From assembly GCA_964551435.1 (NCBI GenBank), contig CAZKBS010000014.1:1-39688 (forward strand): a DNA stretch of 39,688 bases, written 5' to 3'. The notes under the pieces were generated by a model that ran no database searches, was not told where the DNA came from, and was given only the letters and a program-made list of their open reading frames with translations. A program made the position numbers and the translations under genes. The DNA is from UBA2020 sp964551435 (lineage in GTDB: Bacteria > Pseudomonadota > Alphaproteobacteria > Micavibrionales > UBA2020). Positions 25,046-32,781 of the stretch are shown here, piece after piece (the first letter of the stretch is position 1; the number at the start of each line of letters is the position of its first letter).

Positions 25046-25507
25046 ATGGATCCAGACTACCGCGCCAAAGCGCTTGATCTGGTCGCCGCTGCCGCCAAGG
25101 GCAATGCGGATCTGGTGCGCGCCGCCATCGACGCCGGGGCGGATATCCATTTCGAACAAGACCTGCCCCTGCGCAGCGCCGCCTTCACCGGCCAGCTGGA
25201 GTGCATGAAAATCCTTGTCGCCGCCGGTGCCGATGTCGGGGCGCAGTTCCACGAAGCGCTGTATGTCGCCGCCAAGGCGGGCGATGCGGCGATGGTCGAT
25301 TTCCTGCTGGATAACGGCGGTGATACCGATATCGTGATGAAATTTCACGATAAAAAGCTCGATACCGCCAGCCGCGAGATGTTGACGGGGCGGGGTTTGC
25401 GTGATTCTTTTGAAAAAGCCAAGCAACATCAAACGGTTATTGATGATATCGCTGATTCCGTCCATCGTCAGGGGCTGAAATTCACGCCGCGCCCGCCGGC
25501 GCCGTAA
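25046..25507 (+). CDS. Small ankyrin-repeat protein
   Basis: A 153-aa protein with about three ankyrin repeats: ALDLVAAAAKGNADLVRAAI, LPLRSAAFTGQLECMKILV and EALYVAAKAGDAAMVDFLL, each followed by a GAD or GGD turn. The remaining C-terminal ~55 residues are helical and charged (about 105-153). There is no export signal. AAAAAGGGAGA precedes ATG 25046. It lies between two paralogous small proteins and may bind one of them, which is inference from position only. It is unrelated in length to the 491-aa ankyrin protein at 11.7 kb. Confidence 0.88.
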   Translation: MDPDYRAKALDLVAAAAKGNADLVRAAIDAGADIHFEQDLPLRSAAFTGQLECMKILVAAGADVGAQFHEALYVAAKAGDAAMVDFLLDNGGDTDIVMKFHDKKLDTASREMLTGRGLRDSFEKAKQHQTVIDDIADSVHRQGLKFTPRPPAP

Positions 25508-25560
25508 GGCAAAACTTCATACAATTCAAATACTTATTTGTGTACACGCGTTAATGGGGG

Positions 25561-25589
25561 TTGACTTTAACTTTCTATTAACATAATGT
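25561..25589 (+). promoter_or_regulatory. Candidate sigma70-type promoter for the 80-aa protein gene
   Basis: TTGACT (25561-25566), a 17-bp spacer and TAATGT (25584-25589), with the overlapping alternative CATAAT at 25582. This lies in a locally AT-rich stretch about 100 bp ahead of the start codon, implying a leader of ~90 nt. Confidence 0.4.
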
Positions 25590-25688
25590 ACGCGCAGATT
25601 GACGGCGCGCCGTTCCTGCAAGAAACGCAGGGCAAAAAAACCAAAAAGAAATTTTCGGCGGCCCTTATCGAAGCCAAGGAGAAATACG

Positions 25689-25931
25689 ATGTTCTGGAGA
25701 TGGTTTGTATCCGACCGCAAGGTTCTGGAAGAGCTTGCGCAATCCAGCGAAACCTATGACATTTGCCCCACAATCGTGCAGGCACCCGCCAACAGCGATG
25801 ACGTTCCGGCGCCCGGCGTCAACGGCAAGCCGTCCCTGACGTTGTGGACGGACTATAAATACACGCAGGAAGAATCCGAGATCAAAATCGAGGAATACTG
25901 GGCCAGCGTCGCCGCCAACAAAGGCCGCTAG
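25689..25931 (+). CDS. Small protein (80 aa), paralog of the one at 24797
   Basis: An 80-aa protein of unknown function. It shares the N-terminal module of the 60-aa protein (M-aromatic/aliphatic-W, four residues, SD-basic-basic-V, helix, YDIxP). Its own C-terminal half contains LTLWTDYKYTQEESEIKIEEYW, split here as two blocks, an acidic and aromatic-rich helix. There is no signal peptide. AAGGAG sits 7 bases ahead of ATG 25689; an ATG at 25599 in the same frame lacks a site and would add a very basic extension. It has its own candidate promoter. Confidence 0.7.
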   Translation: MFWRWFVSDRKVLEELAQSSETYDICPTIVQAPANSDDVPAPGVNGKPSLTLWTDYKYTQEESEIKIEEYWASVAANKGR

Positions 25932-25966
25932 GCAATCCCATAAATAATAAGGTGCAGATACAAAGA

Positions 25967-26040
25967 TGCGGCATTGCCGCAGGCGTCGCCGTTCAGGCCC
26001 TTTGATGCCGCACCGTTCAGGCCCGGCCTTGCCGTTCAGG
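25967..26040. repeat. Hairpin plus three CCGTTCAGG repeats
   Basis: The intergenic stretch ahead of mccB contains a perfect hairpin TGCGGC-ATT-GCCGCA (25967-25981). Three copies of CCGTTCAGG follow, at 25989, 26013 and 26032; the first two are followed by CCC. Together with the larger hairpin downstream, the 170-bp gap is dense in symmetry and may be a structured leader or a small repeat element. Confidence 0.5.
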
Positions 26041-26067
26041 ATTGAGTGACTTTGACCGTTGCTCTAG

Positions 26068-26097
26068 AATCCCCACAGATTAACTTCTGTGGGGATT
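26068..26097 (+). promoter_or_regulatory. 11-bp hairpin enclosing the mccB ribosome-binding region
   Basis: AATCCCCACAG (26068-26078), an 8-nt loop, then CTGTGGGGATT (26087-26097): a perfect 11-bp stem. GGGGA on its 3' arm is the only Shine-Dalgarno-like sequence ahead of ATG 26105 (nine bases), so the fold would hide it. No T-run follows, which argues against a terminator. A translational control role is inference. Confidence 0.6.
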
Positions 26098-26104
26098 CGC
26101 CTTT

Positions 26105-27712
26105 ATGTCCGAGCTTGCCTCCCGCCTGTCCGCATCGTCCGCCGAGTTTCAGGCCAACCGCGATGCCATGCAAAAAATCGTCGATGATTACAAGGCGAAG
26201 CTGTCCGACATCCAGAAGGGCGGGGACGATACCGCACGCGCTAAACATCTGGCACGCGGTAAAATGCTGCCGCGTGACCGCGTGCGCCATCTGATTGATC
26301 CGGGCTCTCCGTTTCTTGAATTTTCCGCCTTTGCCGCGCACGGGGTTTACGGCGACAACGTGCCCGCCGCGGGCATGATTACCGGCATTGGCCGCGTATC
26401 GGGGCAGGAATGCGTGATCGTCGCCAACGACGCGACGGTGAAGGGCGGCACCTATTACCCGCTGACCGTCAAAAAACATCTGCGCGCGCAGGAAATCGCG
26501 CAGCAGAACAATCTGCCCTGCGTGTATTTGGTCGACAGCGGCGGCGCGTTTTTGCCGCTGCAAGACGAAGTATTCCCCGACAAGGAGCATTTCGGCCGCA
26601 TTTTCTACAATCAGGCGAATATGTCCGCGATGGGCATTCCGCAAATCGCCGCCGTCATGGGCAGCTGCACGGCGGGCGGCGCCTATGTGCCCGCGATGTC
26701 GGATGAATCCATCATTGTCAAAAATCAGGGCACGATTTTCCTTGGCGGCCCGCCGCTGGTGAAGGCCGCAACGGGCGAAGAAGTTTCCGCCGAAGATCTG
26801 GGCGGCGCGGACGTGCATTGCCGCAAATCGGGCGTGACCGACCATTACGCGCAGAACGACGGCCATGCGCTGTCGATCGTGCGCCGTATCGTGGGCAACC
26901 TCAACCGCACCAAAAATGTCGGCCTAGCCGTGCGCGGTGTGGTGGAGCCGAAATACGACCCCGCCGATATCTACGGGATTATCCCGCAGGACAGCCGCAA
27001 GCCGTTTGACGTGCGCGAGATTATCGCCCGCATCGTCGATGGCAGCGAATTTGACGAGTTCAAAAAACTCTATGGCGAAACGCTGGTGTGCGGCTTCGCG
27101 CATTTGTTCGGCTATCCTGTCGGCATTATCGCGAACAACGGTATTCTGTTTTCTGAAAGCGCCCTCAAGGGGGCGCATTTCGTGGAACTGTGCAGCCAGC
27201 GCGGCATCCCGCTTATTTTCCTGCAAAACATCACCGGCTTCATGGTCGGCCGCGCGTACGAAGCGGGCGGCATCGCCAAGGACGGCGCGAAGCTGGTGCA
27301 TGCGGTTTCCTGTGCGCAGGTGCCAAAGCTGACCGTGCTGATTGGCGGGTCTTTCGGGGCGGGCAATTACGGGATGTGCGGCCGCGCGTTCAATCCGCGT
27401 TTCCTGTGGACGTGGCCGAACAGCCGTATCTCCGTCATGGGCGGGGAGCAGGCGGCGAGCGTTCTCGCGCAGGTTAAAAAAGACGCCATGGCCGCGAAAG
27501 GTCAGGTCTGGCCCGCCGCCGAAGAAGACGCGTTTAAAAAACCCATTCGCGAACAATACGAAACGCAGGGCCACCCGTATTACGCCAGCGCGCGCCTGTG
27601 GGACGATGGCATCATCGACCCCGCCGATACGCGCATGGTGCTGGGGCTTTCGCTGTCGGCGGCGCTGAACGCCCCCATCGGCAAGCCGCAATTCGGCGTG
27701 TTCCGGATGTAA
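26105..27712 (+). CDS. mccB: Methylcrotonyl-CoA carboxylase carboxyltransferase (beta) subunit
   Basis: Transfers carboxyl from biotin to 3-methylcrotonyl-CoA, giving 3-methylglutaconyl-CoA in leucine breakdown. The 535-aa protein has the two crotonase-like carboxyltransferase halves. Family-specific features are ARGKMLPRDRVRHLIDPG, YLVDSGGAFLPLQDEVFPD (the MccB/GcdB-type biotin-site segment), GSCTAGGAYVPAMSDE, and in the C-half GFMVGRAYEAGGIAKDGAK and GGSFGAGNYGMCGRAF. The CoA preference for branched substrates follows from the close overall match to MCC rather than PCC. It is the first of the leucine-pathway genes, but the biotin subunit is 9 kb away. Its ribosome-binding region lies in a strong hairpin. 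Confidence 0.94.
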   Translation: MSELASRLSASSAEFQANRDAMQKIVDDYKAKLSDIQKGGDDTARAKHLARGKMLPRDRVRHLIDPGSPFLEFSAFAAHGVYGDNVPAAGMITGIGRVSGQECVIVANDATVKGGTYYPLTVKKHLRAQEIAQQNNLPCVYLVDSGGAFLPLQDEVFPDKEHFGRIFYNQANMSAMGIPQIAAVMGSCTAGGAYVPAMSDESIIVKNQGTIFLGGPPLVKAATGEEVSAEDLGGADVHCRKSGVTDHYAQNDGHALSIVRRIVGNLNRTKNVGLAVRGVVEPKYDPADIYGIIPQDSRKPFDVREIIARIVDGSEFDEFKKLYGETLVCGFAHLFGYPVGIIANNGILFSESALKGAHFVELCSQRGIPLIFLQNITGFMVGRAYEAGGIAKDGAKLVHAVSCAQVPKLTVLIGGSFGAGNYGMCGRAFNPRFLWTWPNSRISVMGGEQAASVLAQVKKDAMAAKGQVWPAAEEDAFKKPIREQYETQGHPYYASARLWDDGIIDPADTRMVLGLSLSAALNAPIGKPQFGVFRM

Positions 27713-27715
27713 TTG

Positions 27716-28333
27716 ATGGCAAAAGCATCGAAGCTTTTTATCATAGCGGAGTTTATCTATAACCTCGCGATTCCTGCGGCGCGCAGCCGCAAGATGGTGT
27801 CGCTGGCCGACCCGTCCAAGATCCCCGCCGAACACCGCGCCGAATACGTGTCGTATCAGAATGCTGTGTTCTGTTTTGCGGGTTCGTTCCTGCTGCTTTT
27901 GTTTCTGCCAACGCTCATTTCGCTGGTCGCGGCGGCGGGGCTTGCGTTCTATGGCTATCGTCAGGTGGAAAAAATATATCCGTCTCTGTCGTATAATATC
28001 GCCAGCATCATGCCGACGGGCCTCGGCAGGGAGGCGATGATGGAACATCTCGCCAAAAAAATGGCCGATGCGGAATTTCCAGACCGCGCTATCCCTGAGG
28101 ATAAAACCCTGCCTGAAGAATCCGCATGGCAAAGCCCGCGCGCGCAAAGCGGGGAGATTATTTCGGGCAGCGGGCCGTGGATGGTTTACGTGATCGACGA
28201 TACGGGGGCCGAGCGCCGCCTGCCGCGCCGTTTCGAAGACGAAGGCGCCGCGCAGCGCCATGCCGATATCCAGCTCGCGACATCGCGCGGCAAGCTGCAG
28301 CACTCCGGTATTGTCTACGCGCCTGAAAATTGA
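27716..28333 (+). CDS. Membrane protein of unknown function between leucine-pathway genes
   Basis: A 205-aa protein I do not recognise. A hydrophobic hairpin of two spans (about 52-85, SFLLLLFLPTLISLVAAAGL) is preceded by a basic N-terminal stretch and followed by a soluble region. The last ~60 residues (from GPWMVYVIDDTGAERRLP) look like a small beta-alpha domain. It starts four bases after the mccB stop (ATG 27716; TTG at 27713 also possible) without a clear ribosome-binding site, so translational coupling to mccB is likely. There is no hint of enzymatic motifs. Confidence 0.72.
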   Translation: MAKASKLFIIAEFIYNLAIPAARSRKMVSLADPSKIPAEHRAEYVSYQNAVFCFAGSFLLLLFLPTLISLVAAAGLAFYGYRQVEKIYPSLSYNIASIMPTGLGREAMMEHLAKKMADAEFPDRAIPEDKTLPEESAWQSPRAQSGEIISGSGPWMVYVIDDTGAERRLPRRFEDEGAAQRHADIQLATSRGKLQHSGIVYAPEN

Positions 28334-28435
28334 ATAAAAGCCAGCCCTGACGCAGTTTTGCGCCCCCTTGCGCGGGCGCTAGCCAAAAATTAACTATTTT
28401 GCCATAAAATACGCCTATCGGAACAAGGGGAAGCC

Positions 28436-29170
28436 GTGAGCGACGATAGCCCGCATATAGCCCATAGGCGTTTTTTATCGACCGAGCGCGACCACATCGT
28501 GCAGGTGATGGAAAAACTCGCCAATGCCTTGCCGCTGCACGCGCTGGACGACCCGAAAGATCCGCTGCTGGTCAGCGTGAAGGGCGCGCGCTGCATTGGC
28601 AAATCGCTTATTCCCGCCGTCTTCCGCGAAACCTTGCTGGGCCCGTCGCCGCAGCTGGAGGGGCGCGCCGAATTTGACGAACGCTGGAAAGGCACCGTCA
28701 ACGGCAAGCCCTTCGAAGTCGGATTTGTGAATATCATCTGGCCGTTCATGGATATGTCGGACAGTTTGCAGGAACGTTATCCCAAAGACAAAATCAGGCC
28801 CAGCAAGCAGGACGTTGCCGACGCCTATCTGTCGCAGCGCGAACATGGCGGTGTCACGTTCATCAGCTATGCGGAGCAGGCGGAGAAGCTGAAGCCCGGT
28901 CTTGTCATCGAAATGCTCTATGAAAGCCTGCCCAAGCATCTGCCCGAAGAAAAACGCCTGTCGCAGAAGTTCTTCAAGGCGATGTGCGACAACAGCCTGT
29001 CGCCGTGGCTGCGGATTGTCAAAATGGAAGTATCCGACCCGCGGTTGCTGCAATCCGAAGACTTCATGAAAACCTTTAATTCCCTGCGCGCGGTTTATAA
29101 CAGCCCGCCGCGCGAAAACGTTACCCGCGCCGCCATTCCGGCGGTCAAACCCGCGGTTTGGGGCGTTTGA
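28436..29170 (+). CDS. P-loop protein, possibly TsaE-like
   Basis: A 244-aa protein of unknown function with a Walker A motif GARCIGKS at 50-57. Strands are arranged as in TsaE-type ATPases: LLVSVKG before the loop, FEVGFVNIIWPFMD where TsaE has its HFDLYR segment, and TFISYAEQAEKLKPG where TsaE has its EWPE segment. The TsaE resemblance is my reading and is weak, and this protein is longer (TsaE is about 150 aa), so it is probably a distinct family. It starts with GTG 28436 after GGGGAAG. A GC-rich hairpin (GCGCCC/GGGCGC, 28360-28379) precedes it. Confidence 0.6.
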   Translation: MSDDSPHIAHRRFLSTERDHIVQVMEKLANALPLHALDDPKDPLLVSVKGARCIGKSLIPAVFRETLLGPSPQLEGRAEFDERWKGTVNGKPFEVGFVNIIWPFMDMSDSLQERYPKDKIRPSKQDVADAYLSQREHGGVTFISYAEQAEKLKPGLVIEMLYESLPKHLPEEKRLSQKFFKAMCDNSLSPWLRIVKMEVSDPRLLQSEDFMKTFNSLRAVYNSPPRENVTRAAIPAVKPAVWGV

Positions 29171-29278
29171 CTTTTCCGTCTTTTTTCTGATTCCGTGAAA
29201 TCAACTCCCTTGGACGCGGGGGAGGGATTTTTGTATAAAGGTATACCTCCCGCCAATTCACGATCACACAGGCTAAAT

Positions 29279-30070
29279 ATGAGCGAACAAACAGTCCTTT
29301 ACAGCGTCGCCGGCGGCATCGCCACGATCACGCTGAACCGTCCCGAACTGCACAATGCCTTCAACGAAATCGTCATCGGCGAGCTGACGCGGTTGTTTGA
29401 AAAAGCCGGCGAAGACAAATCCGTGCGCGTGGTGGTGCTGCGCGGGGAGGGCAAAAGCTTTTCCGCGGGCGGTGACCTCAACTGGATGCGCCGCATGGCG
29501 GATTATACCTATCAGCAGAACGTGAATGACGCCATGCGCCTCGGCACGTTGCTCAAGACCATCAACACGCTGCCCAAGCCGACGATTGCGCTAGTGCAGG
29601 GCAATGCCTTTGGCGGCGGCGTCGGCCTGACGGCCTGCTGCGATATCGCGATTGCCGAAGAGGGGGCGCAGTTCTGCCTGTCGGAAGTGCGCATCGGTCT
29701 TATTCCCAGCATCATCGCGCCTTATGTGATGGCGGCCATCGGCTCGCGTCAGGCGCGGCGTTATTTCCTGACGGCGGAGCGTTTTGATGCCAACGTCGCC
29801 GCGCGCATCGGGCTTGTGCATGATGTCTGCCCGAAAGGGGGGCTCGACGAGGCGCGCGACCGTATCGTTGCCGCCATCCTCGACGGTGCGCCGCTGGCGC
29901 AGAAACGCGGCAAGAATGTGATTTTGGGCATCGCCGGCCGCGCGATTGACGAGGAGATGATCAAGTTCACGGTTGAACAAATCGCCGAAGCCCGCGCCTC
30001 TGACGAGGGCAAGGAAGGCTTGAGCGCGTTCCTGAACAAAACCGAACCCGCATGGCGCAAAAAAGGCTGA
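29279..30070 (+). CDS. liuC: Methylglutaconyl-CoA hydratase (enoyl-CoA hydratase family)
   Basis: Hydrates 3-methylglutaconyl-CoA to HMG-CoA, the step after methylcrotonyl-CoA carboxylase. The 263-aa crotonase-fold protein has the oxyanion-hole segments SFSAGGDLNWMRRM (about 61-74) and QGNAFGGGVGLTACCDIAIA (about 105-124). The conserved catalytic-region glutamate follows in LSEVRIGLIPSIIAPYV. The FSAGxDLNWM segment is characteristic of methylglutaconyl-CoA hydratases, and the gene neighbourhood agrees. ATG 29279 (MSEQTVLYS) is preceded by CAGG; an in-frame ATG at 29195 would add an unconserved 28 residues over a probable promoter. Confidence 0.9.
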   Translation: MSEQTVLYSVAGGIATITLNRPELHNAFNEIVIGELTRLFEKAGEDKSVRVVVLRGEGKSFSAGGDLNWMRRMADYTYQQNVNDAMRLGTLLKTINTLPKPTIALVQGNAFGGGVGLTACCDIAIAEEGAQFCLSEVRIGLIPSIIAPYVMAAIGSRQARRYFLTAERFDANVAARIGLVHDVCPKGGLDEARDRIVAAILDGAPLAQKRGKNVILGIAGRAIDEEMIKFTVEQIAEARASDEGKEGLSAFLNKTEPAWRKKG

Positions 30071-30116
30071 TCTGCCGCCGCCCCTTATCTTTTTTTGACG
30101 AAAAGGAATTTTATAC

Positions 30117-31247
30117 ATGACCGATCTGACGCTCGAACACCCCCCGCAGCCCGAACAGCCGTCTCCGGCGGCGGTTCCCGCGACCGGCGGACGGGTGACG
30201 GTCAAGGCAAACCGTCTTGGTTATAGCGGGCAAATCGGCGGTGTGTACCGCATCTGGCTTTTGAATATTTTCCTCTCCGTCATCACCCTCGGCATTTACA
30301 GTTTCTGGGGCAAGACGCGCATGCGCCGCTACCTTACGGGTTGTTTCCGTCTGGGCGGCGATACGTTTGAATATACAGGGACGGGCAAAGAGCTTTTTGT
30401 CGGCTTTGCCAAGGCATCGCCGATACTTATCGGTCTTTACGTCATCGCGCTATTGCTGCCGCCTGTGGCTGTGATTGCGGTTTATCTGCCGATCTTATAC
30501 CTGATTCCGGTCGCGATTTTCATGTCGATGCGCTACCGCCTGAACCGCGTCACATGGCGCGGTATTCGCGCACGGCTGACGGGCAGCCCGTTTCGATTTG
30601 GCGGCTTTGCGCTGTGGCGTATGTTTTTGAATGTGGTGTCTTTCGGGATACTTATTCCGGCATCGGATATTGCGACCTATGGTTACATGGCCAACCGCGC
30701 GGGTATCGGGAATATGCGGGCGCGCTTCGAGGGGAAATCCTCCGCATTGGTCGCGACGCATGTGGTGACGTTGATTATTTCCGGGGTCATTGTGGTTGCC
30801 GCCATAGGGGTTGCATTCTTTGCCGGTGGTGCCGCCGCCATGAGCGGCGCAGGGCAGGAAGGCGCCGCCGCTGCGGCATCCGGCGTGGCTTTTATCGCCT
30901 TCTTGCTGGCCGGTGTGCTGATCATGCTCACGCGCAGTTTTTATCACGCGGCGCTGATGCGCGAGAAAATGCGTGGGCTGACGCTGGGCAGTATCCGCTT
31001 TAAATGCACGGCAACGGGTCTGGATGTGCTCAAACTGCGGCTGGGTAACCTGCTACTGGTGGTGTTCACGCTCGGTCTTGCCATGCCGGTGGTTATTCAT
31101 CGCCGCATGAAATTCTCCGCGCAGCATCTGATTGTCGGCGGCGATCTTGATAGCGCCGAGCTGATGCAGGCTGCCCGCGAAAACGGCGCCGTCGGCGAAG
31201 GGCTCGACGATCTGTTCGGTATCGATACCGATATCGGGCTTGGTTAA
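30117..31247 (+). CDS. DUF898 (YjgN-family) membrane protein
   Basis: A 376-aa polytopic inner-membrane protein of the YjgN/DUF898 family, function unknown. The N-terminal ~25 residues are proline-rich and cytoplasmic. The family signature GVYRIWLLNIFLSVITLGIYSFWGKTRMRRYL is recognisable (here as consecutive blocks near 42-72), as are the second-repeat forms (RFGGFALWRMFLNVVSFGI; LKLRLGNLLLVVFTLGLAMP). Several membrane helices lie between them. AAAAGGA precedes ATG 30117. An M48 protease gene starts six bases after its stop; this pairing is frequent in proteobacteria and suggests a functional partnership. Confidence 0.9.
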   Translation: MTDLTLEHPPQPEQPSPAAVPATGGRVTVKANRLGYSGQIGGVYRIWLLNIFLSVITLGIYSFWGKTRMRRYLTGCFRLGGDTFEYTGTGKELFVGFAKASPILIGLYVIALLLPPVAVIAVYLPILYLIPVAIFMSMRYRLNRVTWRGIRARLTGSPFRFGGFALWRMFLNVVSFGILIPASDIATYGYMANRAGIGNMRARFEGKSSALVATHVVTLIISGVIVVAAIGVAFFAGGAAAMSGAGQEGAAAAASGVAFIAFLLAGVLIMLTRSFYHAALMREKMRGLTLGSIRFKCTATGLDVLKLRLGNLLLVVFTLGLAMPVVIHRRMKFSAQHLIVGGDLDSAELMQAARENGAVGEGLDDLFGIDTDIGLG

Positions 31248-31252
31248 TCGTC

Positions 31253-32440
31253 ATGGCCTTGCAGGCGCGGTTTTTTGATGGTGTGCAGTCCCGTCCTTAC
31301 ACGGTGACGTTGGCGGTATCCGAAACCGCCATGCGCCTGACGCCCGACGATGGCAGGCCCGCCGTAGTCTGGGCATTCGCGGATATCGTCATTCTTGATA
31401 AATACGATATATCACACCCAGCGCGGCTCAGTATGCGGCATAGCTCCGATGCGCGGCTTTTGATCGAAAGTGCTGCCGCGTGGAAGGCGATACATCCCTA
31501 TTTGCAATCGGCGCAGGACCATAGCCCGCGTCTGGCGGCGTCATGGGGCACGCTGGCGCTTTATGCGGTGCTGGCGGTGCTGGTTGCGGTGCTGGCGGTG
31601 CATTACGTACCGCGCTATTCGGCCAATCTGGCGGCGCTGGTGCCAAATAGCGCCGCGCGCGCTTTGGGTGAACGTGTCATTACGACGCATTTTGACAATC
31701 CTGTTTGCGTGGATGAAAAAGGCCGTGCGGCCTTCGCCAAAATGCTTGCGCGTATCGGCTCGGGTATTGAAAAGCCGCTGGAATATACCCCTCTCGTTCT
31801 CAGAGACGATATGACGAATGCGGTTGCGGCGCCGGGTGATTATGTTGTGGTGCTGAAAGGTCTTATCCATGACGTCAAAAGCCCCGAGGAAATGGCAGGC
31901 GTTGTCGCGCATGAACTGGGGCATGTGTATTACAACCACCCCTTGCGCGGTATGATGCGTTACATGGGGCTTAGCTTTATGATTGGCATGATGGTGGGTG
32001 ACAGCAGCGTGCTGGACGCCGCAGGTACCCTGAGCGCCCTCAGCTTCGGGCGCGAGGACGAGGCCGCTGCCGATGATTTTGCCGTCGCCGCGCTGACGCG
32101 CGCCGGCGTCGATAGCCGTAAATTTGCCGAATTTTTCGAACGTCACGGCGGCAAGGGTGCCGATGAAAAGGTCGGGAAACAAACAAAACAAGAAAAGCAG
32201 GAAAAGCCCGCAAAAACCCGGCCTCAGGGCCAACAAGGCGCTGAAAAGGTGATGGAGTATTTCTCGTCCCACCCGGCGAGCAGCAGCCGCGCCGCAAAAA
32301 TCCGTGCCGAAGGCCGCGCGGCGCCTGCGGGCAGCGCGCCCTTGCTGACGGCGCAGGAGTGGCGCAGCCTGCAAAACATATGCGACAAAACCGTGCCGCT
32401 GCAGCAGTGGCTCGACGAACAGGAAGGACGAACCCCGTGA
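31253..32440 (+). CDS. M48-family membrane-associated zinc metallopeptidase
   Basis: A 395-aa protease. A beta-rich N-terminal domain (about 1-90) is followed by one membrane span (about 98-119) and a C-terminal M48 catalytic domain: zinc motif HELGH at 220-224, third ligand E270 in GREDEAAADDF. A Lys/Gln-rich insertion (about 305-325, EKVGKQTKQEKQEKPAK) precedes the SSHPASSSRAAKI segment typical of Oma1/BepA-like M48 members. It is probably involved in envelope protein quality control. It is coupled to the DUF898 gene upstream and overlaps the next gene by 4 bp (GTGA). Confidence 0.93.
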   Translation: MALQARFFDGVQSRPYTVTLAVSETAMRLTPDDGRPAVVWAFADIVILDKYDISHPARLSMRHSSDARLLIESAAAWKAIHPYLQSAQDHSPRLAASWGTLALYAVLAVLVAVLAVHYVPRYSANLAALVPNSAARALGERVITTHFDNPVCVDEKGRAAFAKMLARIGSGIEKPLEYTPLVLRDDMTNAVAAPGDYVVVLKGLIHDVKSPEEMAGVVAHELGHVYYNHPLRGMMRYMGLSFMIGMMVGDSSVLDAAGTLSALSFGREDEAAADDFAVAALTRAGVDSRKFAEFFERHGGKGADEKVGKQTKQEKQEKPAKTRPQGQQGAEKVMEYFSSHPASSSRAAKIRAEGRAAPAGSAPLLTAQEWRSLQNICDKTVPLQQWLDEQEGRTP

Positions 32441-32769
32441 GCAAGATTGCCGATTTCAAAACCTACCAGCAGGAAGCCATGAAAACCCGCATCTATCCGG
32501 CGGAGGATAATCTGGTTTACTCCGCCCTCGGCCTTGCGGGGGAGGCGGGGGAACTGGCGAACAAGGTCAAGAAAATCATCCGCGGCGATCATAACCGCGA
32601 TGAGCTGGTCGCGGGCATCAAGGGCGAGATGGGCGATGTGCTGTGGTATCTGGCCGCGCTGGCCGAAGACATCGGGGTTGAACTGGCCGATATCGCGCAG
32701 GAAAATATCGACAAAATCAGAAGCCGCCAGTCGCGCGGTGAAATCCGCGGCGCAGGCGATAACCGTTAA
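32437..32769 (+). CDS. MazG-like nucleotide pyrophosphohydrolase
   Basis: A 110-aa all-alpha NTP pyrophosphatase of the MazG superfamily (PF03819). The helical metal-binding pattern is visible as GLAGEAGELANKVKK (about 31-45) and KGEMGDVLWYLAALAED (about 62-78), the ExxE..ExxD arrangement. Members hydrolyse non-canonical or excess NTPs to NMP and pyrophosphate. GTG 32437 overlaps the M48 stop codon and is preceded by GGAAGGA. It is a single-domain short form, unlike the two-domain MazG of E. coli. Confidence 0.9.
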   Translation: MSKIADFKTYQQEAMKTRIYPAEDNLVYSALGLAGEAGELANKVKKIIRGDHNRDELVAGIKGEMGDVLWYLAALAEDIGVELADIAQENIDKIRSRQSRGEIRGAGDNR

Positions 32770-32781
32770 AAGGGCTGGATA

